This document shows positions 1 to 5,619 of a DNA stretch of 5,619 nt, piece by piece (position 1 is the first letter of the stretch; each line of letters begins with the position of its first letter). The notes under the pieces are model-generated. The model did not search any database. It was given only the letters and a program-made list of their open reading frames with translations, and was not told where the DNA came from. The translations under genes and the position numbers were made by a program. Source of the DNA: an uncultured Bacilli bacterium (GTDB lineage Bacteria > Bacillota_I > Bacilli_A > ML615J-28 > CAG-313); NCBI GenBank assembly GCA_904501965.1, contig CAJGCS010000073.1, positions 1 through 5,619 on the forward strand. The letters are read 5' to 3'.

Positions 1-1946
1 GTAATACTAGTTATGTAATTTCACCACACTTTGGTAGACAAGAAATAAAGACTAAGTATGAAAGCATGGGATATCATCGTGACCCAAGTAGTTATGATTT
101 TATTCGTGGTGATAAAAAATTAAGACAAGATATTTATCAAAAACAACTTGAAACTGTTCGCAAAAATTCAAAAGATTTCAAGGCAAATGAATCTTCTTTA
201 GAAAAACCTTCTACAGAAGTTGTAGAAGTACAAGAAGAAATAAATGAAAATGTACCAGTTGCTCAAAACGAATATGCAGAATACGAATATTTTGAAGAAG
301 AACAAGCAAATACTATTGACGATTTACCTATTGATGTTTTTGCACATGATTATCACTCAGAAATTCGTAAATATTCAGGTCAACCTGCAAAAGAGGAAAA
401 GCCTATAATTGAAACTCCAAAAACAAGTGCTGTAGTTAAAGCTAAGACTCATGATGCTCCAAAACAAGCACCAGTGAATATTGGACCAAAAATTTCTAAA
501 TATGTTGGTCCAAAACTAGAGTTCTTATCACATACTAAAGAATCTGGTAATGAAAACGTTGCAGAAGCAGAACGCCAAAAAGCTGTAATCAATAGAACAT
601 TCCAAGAATCTGGTATTCGTGCAAGTGTATCTGAATATATCTTCGGTCCAACTGTTACTCAGTTTTTTATTAAAGTTGAACCAGGAGTAAATGTAGATAA
701 AATTCAATCAGTTGAATCAAATCTTACAATGTACTTAGAAGCAGAATCAATTCGCTTACAAATTCCAATTCCTGGTAAACCTTTTGCGGGAATTGAAGTA
801 CCTAAAAAAAGAGAAAACAGAAAAATTGTTCATTTAGGTGATTTACTAGATTGTAATGAATTTAAAAATTCTGATATGGCACTTCCGATTGCTGTTGGGC
901 AAGATAACTATGGTACTACAATGTATATTGATATTGCGGAAATGCCACACTGTTTAATTGCTGGTACTACAAAATCAGGTAAGAGTGTTAGTTTAAATGC
1001 TTTCGTATTAAGTTTAATTTATAAGTTCTCACCTCGTGAACTTCGTCTTGTATTAATTGATCCAAAACGTATTGAACTTGGTAAGTATGAAGGTATTCCA
1101 CATCTTGCTATGCCAGTTGTTGTTGAACAAGAAAACTTATTACCTGCAGTTACTTGGGTATTTGAAGAAATGGAAAGAAGATATAATGTTTTCCAAGACT
1201 ATGATGTAGTTAATATTGTTGAACTTAATAAAGTATTAGTTGAACAACGAAAACCAAAACTTCCATATGTTGTTATGATGATGGACGAATTTAGTGACTG
1301 GATTACAAGTGCTGGAATCGAAGCGGAAAATATGTTACAACGTATTGCTCAAAAAGCTAGAGCGGCTGGTATTCACGTTATACTTGCGGCTCAACGTCCA
1401 TCTAAAAACGTTATTAAAGGTGATATTAAAGCCAACTTCGATACACGTCTTGCTTTCCGTGTTTCATCATTTGATGATGCAAAAATTATTCTTGGTAGTG
1501 GTGGTGCTGAAAAACTTGAAGGATATGGCGATATGTTAATTCGTTATGCAGGTCGTGCTGAACGCAGACTTCAAGGGGCTTTTGTTTCAAATACAGATGT
1601 TAAAAAAGTTGTTAACTTTTTAAGAACAAATAATACTTTAGATTATATTGTTACAGAAGAAGAATTAAAACAATCTGCATCACAAAGAAATATCGGTAAC
1701 AGTTCTACTGCAAAAACTCTTGGTGTTGATGATGAATTGTTTGATGAAATTGCATATTATGTTGTTCGTAACAAAAATGCATCCGTAAACTCATTATCAA
1801 GACAATTTAATACAGGCTTTAACCGAATGAATGATATTTTCCTTGGTTTAGAAGATTTAGGAATCGTTAGTAAATCTGTTAAAGGTAAATCAAGAGAAGT
1901 TCTAGTTGATGAGTTAGAACTTGAAGAAATCTTAGAAAATAAATAA
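1..1946 (+). CDS. DNA translocase of the FtsK/SpoIIIE/SftA family (5' partial)
   Basis: This is a hexameric ATP-driven DNA pump that moves chromosomal DNA at the division septum. The frame is open from position 3 to the left edge, and the codons before the ATG at 66 look coding (they include ISPHFGR). That ATG has no Shine-Dalgarno sequence, so the gene most likely starts outside the window. An acidic, low-complexity linker (about 190-330) is followed by the alpha domain (about 500-860; GPTVTQFF, PIPGKPFAGIEVP) and the RecA-like beta motor. The motor shows Walker A GTTKSGKS (963-986), IDPKRIEL, EEMERRY, Walker B MMMDEF (Asp at 1284, Glu at 1287), ARAAGIH, AAQRPS and GGAEKLEGYGDM. The C-terminus (1728-1946) is a gamma winged helix that in this family reads DNA polarity sequences. 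No membrane segment is visible, so membrane-bound FtsK/SpoIIIE and soluble SftA cannot be told apart; the symbol is left blank for this reason. Family call is very secure. Confidence 0.95.
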   Translation, partial: NTSYVISPHFGRQEIKTKYESMGYHRDPSSYDFIRGDKKLRQDIYQKQLETVRKNSKDFKANESSLEKPSTEVVEVQEEINENVPVAQNEYAEYEYFEEEQANTIDDLPIDVFAHDYHSEIRKYSGQPAKEEKPIIETPKTSAVVKAKTHDAPKQAPVNIGPKISKYVGPKLEFLSHTKESGNENVAEAERQKAVINRTFQESGIRASVSEYIFGPTVTQFFIKVEPGVNVDKIQSVESNLTMYLEAESIRLQIPIPGKPFAGIEVPKKRENRKIVHLGDLLDCNEFKNSDMALPIAVGQDNYGTTMYIDIAEMPHCLIAGTTKSGKSVSLNAFVLSLIYKFSPRELRLVLIDPKRIELGKYEGIPHLAMPVVVEQENLLPAVTWVFEEMERRYNVFQDYDVVNIVELNKVLVEQRKPKLPYVVMMMDEFSDWITSAGIEAENMLQRIAQKARAAGIHVILAAQRPSKNVIKGDIKANFDTRLAFRVSSFDDAKIILGSGGAEKLEGYGDMLIRYAGRAERRLQGAFVSNTDVKKVVNFLRTNNTLDYIVTEEELKQSASQRNIGNSSTAKTLGVDDELFDEIAYYVVRNKNASVNSLSRQFNTGFNRMNDIFLGLEDLGIVSKSVKGKSREVLVDELELEEILENK

Positions 1947-1954
1947 AAATATTT

Positions 1955-1963
1955 AGAAAGGAG
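1955..1963 (+). promoter_or_regulatory. Strong ribosome binding site of the signal peptidase gene
   Basis: AGAAAGGAG ends 5 nt before the ATG at 1969 and is a near-complete match to the Bacillus-type anti-Shine-Dalgarno sequence. It is the best ribosome binding site in the window and fixes the start of the signal peptidase gene. It lies in the 22-nt gap after the translocase stop, where no terminator hairpin is present. Confidence 0.85.
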
Positions 1964-1968
1964 ATAAT

Positions 1969-2895
1969 ATGCCTAAAAGTTTTTTAGAAAAATATTATGA
2001 TGATAATAATCCTGTGTTAGATCGTCTTAATATTGTTAAGAAAATATTAATAAGATTAATAATACTTATTGTTTGTACAATTTGGTTTTTAAGTTTATAT
2101 GTTGCAAACTCTAATAATATTTTTAGTGATGTTTCTCCTGAACTACTTATATTTGTATATATTGCAATGGGATTATCGGCCCTAATCTCTTTAATAGGTA
2201 TAGTATTTATGATAATTAGACTTTCTTTAGGAAGTAAGTTTTATACACTTATATCTAAGATATCATATAAAGTTAAAAAAACAATCTTTACTATACTTGA
2301 CTGGTTTATGGTTGTTCCTATTTGCATTTGTGTAGCCTTAACTTTTTATGGTTATGTGTTTAGAATTCAACTTGTTGAAGGAAATTCAATGGAACCATCA
2401 TTCAGTGATGGCAATAGAGTTGTAACTATATATGATCGTGATAATTTGAAGCGAGGAGATGTAGTAATTGCTTACCTTGATCCTGCTAAACATAATTCTT
2501 CTGAAAAATACTTAATCAAACGAGTAATCGGACTTCCTGGCGACACTATTAAGTTCTTAAGACAACCTCAAGAAATAGCTTCGGTATATGCGGTAGAAGT
2601 AAATGGTGTAAGAATAAAAGAACCATATATTTTAGATACACCATTTAATTATTCTTCATTTAATGACTTTAATGATAAACTTGCTATTAAAAAAGTTGAT
2701 GAAAATGGTAATGTTGTAATTGAATATCCAATAGTAATTCCTGATGGTTATGTTTTCATTATGGGAGATAACCGTAATGACTCAAGTGATAGTAGAGAAT
2801 ATGGTTTATTTGAAATAAAAGAAATAATGGGTGTAGTTATACTAAAACTTGATGGATTAAAACCAGAAATTGTTAAAAGAGGGGTGCTAGAATAA
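1969..2895 (+). CDS. lepB: Signal peptidase I with extended three-helix membrane anchor
   Basis: This membrane serine protease (family S26) cleaves signal peptides from exported preproteins on the outer face of the membrane, using a Ser-Lys dyad. The boxes are complete: NSMEPSF with nucleophile Ser140, RGD at 162-164, IKRVIGLPGD with general base Lys184, and GDNRNDSSDSREYG at 266-279. The protein has 308 residues, against roughly 180-190 for typical Bacillus enzymes. The extra length is mainly N-terminal: hydrophobic segments at about 26-45, 59-85 and 106-131 precede the catalytic domain. The loop between the second and third is rich in lysine (90-104) and the loop after the first is acidic or neutral. 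The positive-inside rule therefore gives N-in, three spans, catalytic domain outside, which is the correct side. The gene sits 22 nt after the translocase and its stop shares one base with the next start. Function is secure; anchor topology is inferred. Confidence 0.95.
   Translation: MPKSFLEKYYDDNNPVLDRLNIVKKILIRLIILIVCTIWFLSLYVANSNNIFSDVSPELLIFVYIAMGLSALISLIGIVFMIIRLSLGSKFYTLISKISYKVKKTIFTILDWFMVVPICICVALTFYGYVFRIQLVEGNSMEPSFSDGNRVVTIYDRDNLKRGDVVIAYLDPAKHNSSEKYLIKRVIGLPGDTIKFLRQPQEIASVYAVEVNGVRIKEPYILDTPFNYSSFNDFNDKLAIKKVDENGNVVIEYPIVIPDGYVFIMGDNRNDSSDSREYGLFEIKEIMGVVILKLDGLKPEIVKRGVLE
2879..2884 (+). promoter_or_regulatory. Probable ribosome binding site of rbgA
   Basis: GAGGGG, inside the last codons of the signal peptidase gene, ends 10 nt before the ATG at 2895. 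It is a reasonable but imperfect Shine-Dalgarno match at slightly long spacing. It supports the 2895 start together with the TAATG stop/start overlap. Confidence 0.6.
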
Positions 2896-3749
2896 TGATT
2901 CAGTGGTATCCTGGCCATATGGCCAAAGCAATAAGAGAAGTTAGTGAAAAAATAAAAATTGTTGATCTTGTAATTGTTTTACTTGATGCAAGAATTCCTC
3001 ATTCATCATTTAATCCAATGATTAAAGAAACACTAAAAAATAAACCTACTCTTTATGTTCTTACAAAAAAAGATAAAGCTGATACTGATCAAACTTCTAA
3101 ATGGCTTGCTTATTATGAAAACAATAATGAATCAAAAAGCTTAGCTGTTTCAATTGATGCAAGATCTTCTTCTGAAATTAAAAAAGTAACAAAAGCTGCT
3201 TTAGAAATGATGAAAGAAAAAAGAGAAAAAGATGCAAAACGCGGGCTTAAACCTCGTCCAATTAAAACAATGATTGTTGGTATTCCTAATGTTGGTAAAT
3301 CAACTTTGATTAATTCATTAGTTGGTAAAAAGGTTGCGACAGTCGGGGATAAACCAGGTGTTACAAAATCACAACAATGGATTAAAATTAATCAAGAACT
3401 TGAACTTTTAGATACTCCGGGAATACTTTGGCCGAAGTTTGAAGATCAAACAGTAGGTATGAAGCTTGCGATAAGCGGAGCAATTAAAGATGATATTCTT
3501 CCAATCATTGAAGTTGCACTTTTCTACATTGATTTAATTAAAGAAAAATATCCAAATCACTTAGCTGAAAAATATAATATTGATGAATCTAAACCTGCAA
3601 ATGAATTGTTAGAAGATTTAGGTAAATTATTTAAATTTTATACATCTTCAAAAGATATTGACTATGATAAAGTTTCACTTAAATTATGCCAAGATTATCG
3701 AAACAATATTTTAGGTAAACTTTCTTTAGATTGGGTACAAGATGAATAA
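2895..3749 (+). CDS. rbgA: Ribosome biogenesis GTPase RbgA (YlqF)
   Basis: RbgA is a GTPase that binds late 50S precursors and drives their final maturation; it is essential in Bacillus subtilis. The 284 residues match the usual length (about 282) and start with the family signature QWYPGHMAKA, including His8, the equivalent of the His9 implicated in catalysis in B. subtilis. The G motifs are in circularly permuted order: G4 TKKD (57-60), G5 region near SIDARS (86-91), G1 P-loop GIPNVGKS (129-136), G2 around Thr157 in PGVTKSQQW, and G3 DTPG (173-176) followed by ILWPKFED. The C-terminal about 90 residues form the helical RNA-binding domain. G4 has Thr where B. subtilis has Asn (NKAD); Thr occurs at this place in other GTPases. 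The ATG overlaps the preceding stop by one base (TAATG), and the 3' end overlaps rnhB by 8 nt, so both junctions suggest translational coupling. Confidence 0.96.
   Translation: MIQWYPGHMAKAIREVSEKIKIVDLVIVLLDARIPHSSFNPMIKETLKNKPTLYVLTKKDKADTDQTSKWLAYYENNNESKSLAVSIDARSSSEIKKVTKAALEMMKEKREKDAKRGLKPRPIKTMIVGIPNVGKSTLINSLVGKKVATVGDKPGVTKSQQWIKINQELELLDTPGILWPKFEDQTVGMKLAISGAIKDDILPIIEVALFYIDLIKEKYPNHLAEKYNIDESKPANELLEDLGKLFKFYTSSKDIDYDKVSLKLCQDYRNNILGKLSLDWVQDE
2912..2925 (+). repeat. 14-bp perfect palindrome in the start region of rbgA
   Basis: TGGCCATATGGCCA reads identically on both strands and lies 17 nt after the A of the rbgA start codon. It encodes the invariant GHMA of the PGHMA signature and is a local GC-rich patch in AT-rich DNA. 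As RNA it could form only a short hairpin (5 bp, 4-nt loop). Whether it does anything beyond coding is unknown. Confidence 0.9.
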
Positions 3750-4353
3750 TTACGAATTTGAACAAAAATATTATGACTTAGGTAAAGAATATATTGCAGG
3801 AGTAGATGAAGTAGGTAGAGGCCCTCTTGCAGGTCCGGTCGTATCAGCTGCTGTAATTATGCCTAAAGATTTCTATATTGAAGGTGTAACCGATTCAAAA
3901 AAATTAAGTGAGAAAAAAAGAATAATGTATGAAAAACTTATCTTAGAAAATGCCATCTCTGTTGGCATTTCTTTTATGAGTGAGAAAGTAATAGATGAAA
4001 TTAATATTTATGAAGCATCAAGAAAAGCAATGATTGATGCAATTAGTAAACTTAAAGTAAAACCAGATATAGTTTTAGTAGATGCAATGCCACTTAATAT
4101 TGATATTGAGACCGAATCAATCATTAAAGGCGATGAAAAAAGTTTCATGATTGCTTGTGCTAGTGTTGTCGCAAAGCAAGCAAGGGATAAGTATATGGAC
4201 GAACTATCTAAAATATATCCTGAATATGGCTTTGAAAAACATAAAGGATATCCTACAAAGGCTCACAAAGAAGCGCTTAAAAAGTACGGTGTACTTGATA
4301 TTCATAGAAAAACTTATAAACCTGTACAAGAAGTATTAAGTAAGGAAAGATAG
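3742..4353 (+). CDS. rnhB: Ribonuclease HII
   Basis: RNase HII cuts the RNA strand of RNA-DNA hybrids and starts ribonucleotide excision repair by nicking 5' of single ribonucleotides in DNA. The 203-residue length is typical. All catalytic positions are present: Asp22 and Glu23 in GVDEVGRGPLAG, Asp114 in VLVDAMP, and Asp131 in IKGDEKS. The 17-residue spacing between the last two equals that in the Thermotoga maritima enzyme. The GRG motif (25-27), DSKKLS (51-56), ACASVVAKQARD (138-149) and Tyr170 in KGYPT, which recognises the RNA-DNA junction, are also intact. The ATG lies inside the end of rbgA (8-nt overlap). An in-frame TAG at 3727 leaves little room for another start. No Shine-Dalgarno sequence precedes it, so translation probably depends on ribosomes finishing rbgA. 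The neighbour order matches the ylqF-rnhB arrangement of many Bacillota. Confidence 0.97.
   Translation: MNNYEFEQKYYDLGKEYIAGVDEVGRGPLAGPVVSAAVIMPKDFYIEGVTDSKKLSEKKRIMYEKLILENAISVGISFMSEKVIDEINIYEASRKAMIDAISKLKVKPDIVLVDAMPLNIDIETESIIKGDEKSFMIACASVVAKQARDKYMDELSKIYPEYGFEKHKGYPTKAHKEALKKYGVLDIHRKTYKPVQEVLSKER
3948..3970 (+). repeat. Perfect 8-bp inverted repeat inside rnhB, terminator-like
   Basis: AAATGCCA (3948-3955) and TGGCATTT (3963-3970) are perfect inverted copies separated by a 7-nt loop and followed directly by CTTTT. The shape resembles a weak intrinsic terminator or pause site on the + strand. Only four of the eight pairs have a helix-stabilising GC core (TGCCA), and it lies in coding sequence (residues about 69-77), so termination is unproven and may be chance. 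Confidence 0.55.
4342..4349 (+). promoter_or_regulatory. Probable ribosome binding site of the TPR regulator gene
   Basis: AAGGAAAG lies in the final codons of rnhB and ends 8 nt before the ATG at 4358. The match is moderate, but the position is right and an in-frame TAA at 4337 excludes an earlier start. Confidence 0.6.
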
Positions 4354-4357
4354 ATTT

Positions 4358-5614
4358 ATGAGAAAAGTAGTAGAGTATTTACGTAAGAAGAATAACTTAA
4401 CTATTGAAGATTTAGTTGTTGAAATATGTTCTAGCACAATGTATTATAAATATTTAAGTGGCGAGAAGAACATGTCAGAAAAGAACCTAGCGCTTATTAA
4501 AGAAAGATTAGGTGCAGATATAATTACTAAGGAAGAAATAGAAGAGTTTAGGAAAGATTTAAATAAAATCATTCAAAAGTTAATACGTTACTATAATTCA
4601 AGAAAAGAATTCGAAGAAGATTTCTCAAGTCTTTTAGAAATTGAACCACAACTTTTACTAAATGAAGAATTATTGATTACCTATGGAATAATTAAATTAA
4701 ACTATTATTTAGTGAATAGTAATATTAATGATGGTATTACATTTTCTGAAATTTTAGAAGATTACTTTGATAAAATGTCAACATCAGAAAAAGCATTTTT
4801 CCTACATTTAAAGATTTTCTTTAAGAATTATCAAAAACTTCCAATTAAAGAAGAAAATGATAAACTTCAATTACTCCTAGATAATAATCGCTATATGAAA
4901 GACTATGGAAGATTTTATATGAGTCTTGTATATAACTATTTAAAGTTAAAAGATAGAACTAAAGCATTATTATCAATTGAAGTTGCTCTTGAATTATTTC
5001 AAAGAGATATGAATTTTGTAGGACTTGTTAAAGCATACAATATGAAAAGTGTTATGCTTGGCGAAGACTGTAAATTTGCATATGCTCTAGAACTTTTATT
5101 GCCAAACTATGAGAATGCGAAAAAAGTTGCAAATAATTTTGAGGTTTTTGTTTCTCTTTCAAATATTATTTCTTGTTACCTTGGTTTAGAAGACAAAAAG
5201 AACGCAAGAAAATACTGGAAGATATTTAAAAAGCGTCTTGATCAAAAAGATGGCGATGTAATAATAAAAGGAGTTTTAAATAATTCTTCAATCAACTTAC
5301 TTACAAACTTCGAATATTATGGTATGAAAAATGAACTTGAAGAATTAATTAACATTTTAGAAATTAATCAAGTACGTGGTAATCATGTTATTGATAAACT
5401 TATTGAATATTATAAAATTATTAATACTGATGAAAGAATTACTTTTATAGAAAAACATTTACTTCCAACACTCGTTGGTAAAGTACATTTTACATATTGT
5501 AAATGGATGCTTGATATGTGCATTATTTACTTTAGAGAAAATAGAAAATATAAGAAAGCAACGCTTTTTGAAACTGAATATTTAAAACAATTTAAAGAAT
5601 ATTACTTTAACTAA
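4358..5614 (+). CDS. Putative HTH-TPR regulator (RRNPP-like architecture)
   Basis: I do not recognise a named gene. The 418-residue protein seems to be a cytoplasmic DNA-binding regulator. Residues 1-53 resemble a compact Xre-type helix-turn-helix: YLRKKNNLTIEDLV, then CSSTMYYKYLSGEK as the likely recognition region, then SEKNLALIKERLG. The rest is almost wholly alpha-helical and rich in Tyr, Leu, Lys and Glu, with TPR-like pairs at about 183-216 (YNYLKLKDRTKALLSIEVAL), 221-258 and 261-296 (ISCYLGLEDKKNARKYWKIF), and more degenerate helices to the end. There is no signal peptide or membrane segment. An HTH followed by TPRs is the layout of RRNPP regulators, which bind short peptides; peptide sensing here is inference. 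The gene begins 4 nt after the rnhB stop and is probably in the same operon. Arginine codons are mostly AGA, as in the signal peptidase gene, so there is no sign of transfer. Only 5 nt follow the stop, so a partner peptide gene downstream cannot be judged. Confidence 0.75.
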   Translation: MRKVVEYLRKKNNLTIEDLVVEICSSTMYYKYLSGEKNMSEKNLALIKERLGADIITKEEIEEFRKDLNKIIQKLIRYYNSRKEFEEDFSSLLEIEPQLLLNEELLITYGIIKLNYYLVNSNINDGITFSEILEDYFDKMSTSEKAFFLHLKIFFKNYQKLPIKEENDKLQLLLDNNRYMKDYGRFYMSLVYNYLKLKDRTKALLSIEVALELFQRDMNFVGLVKAYNMKSVMLGEDCKFAYALELLLPNYENAKKVANNFEVFVSLSNIISCYLGLEDKKNARKYWKIFKKRLDQKDGDVIIKGVLNNSSINLLTNFEYYGMKNELEELINILEINQVRGNHVIDKLIEYYKIINTDERITFIEKHLLPTLVGKVHFTYCKWMLDMCIIYFRENRKYKKATLFETEYLKQFKEYYFN

Positions 5615-5619
5615 AAAGA

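Larger units (their letters stand above)
1..5614 (+). other. Apparent five-gene operon
   Basis: Five co-directional genes are separated by 22, -1, -8 and 4 nt. No terminator-like hairpin occurs in any junction and no convincing promoter was found, so a single transcript entering from upstream of the window is the simplest reading. Both ends of the unit lie outside what is visible. Co-transcription is inferred from spacing only. Confidence 0.75.

Noticed and set aside
66..68. ATG at 66 as the true start of the translocase
   Set aside because: There is no Shine-Dalgarno sequence before it, and the same frame is open and looks coding from position 3 to the left edge, so the gene is treated as 5' truncated by the window.
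1294..1539. 81-codon open frame on the + strand
   Set aside because: It lies fully inside the translocase motor domain in another frame, has no ribosome binding site, and its translation is a Leu/Val/Lys-rich shadow with no recognisable domain.
4295..4320. Possible promoter for the regulator (TTGATA and TATAAA)
   Set aside because: The spacer is only 14 nt, too short for a normal sigma-A promoter, and such boxes are expected by chance in AT-rich DNA.
4151..4339. 62-codon open frame on the + strand, just before the regulator
   Set aside because: I considered it as a possible small peptide partner. It is wholly inside conserved rnhB coding sequence, lacks a ribosome binding site and a signal peptide pattern, and is best explained as an out-of-frame shadow.
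4358..5614. Recent horizontal transfer of the regulator gene
   Set aside because: Base composition looks like the neighbours, arginine codons (mostly AGA) resemble those of the signal peptidase gene, and no mobile element, repeat or tRNA borders it.
1..5619. CRISPR arrays, tRNA or rRNA genes, insertion sequences, riboswitches
   Set aside because: No regularly spaced repeats, cloverleaf-like sequences, transposase motifs or long non-coding leaders were seen; nearly every base is inside one of five genes.

Overview
The window is gene-dense, AT-rich bacterial DNA with every gene on the + strand. It looks like one stretch of a housekeeping operon from a low-GC member of the Bacillota (Bacilli, Erysipelotrichia or an uncultured relative near the Mollicutes); the lineage is an inference. 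The reasons are the strong AT bias, a Bacillus-like Shine-Dalgarno sequence (AGAAAGGAG) before the signal peptidase gene, and the gene order signal peptidase I - RbgA - RNase HII, which is typical of Bacillota. All eleven tryptophans in the five proteins are TGG, no reading frame contains TGA, and stops are TAA (four) and TAG (one). This fits the standard bacterial code and argues against the Mycoplasma code.

Layout: (1) positions 1-1946 hold the 3' part of an FtsK/SpoIIIE-type DNA translocase whose true start lies upstream of the window; (2) 1969-2895 is a signal peptidase I with an unusually long, three-helix membrane anchor; (3) 2895-3749 is the ribosome assembly GTPase RbgA (YlqF); (4) 3742-4353 is ribonuclease HII; (5) 4358-5614 is a protein with an N-terminal Xre-like helix-turn-helix and a long alpha-helical, TPR-like body, the architecture of RRNPP (Rgg/Rap/NprR/PlcR/PrgX) peptide-sensing regulators. 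The intergenic distances are 22 nt, -1 nt, -8 nt and 4 nt, so there is no room for terminators and the five genes are probably co-transcribed and partly translationally coupled. No stretch above 300 bases lacks a gene.

Together the first four genes cover chromosome segregation, removal of signal peptides, 50S subunit maturation and removal of ribonucleotides or RNA primers from DNA: ordinary growth functions. The least ordinary element is the last gene, a putative TPR regulator sitting in the same transcription unit. No obvious new multi-gene system is visible. The best leads are this regulator, the enlarged signal peptidase, and two small inverted repeats inside coding sequence.
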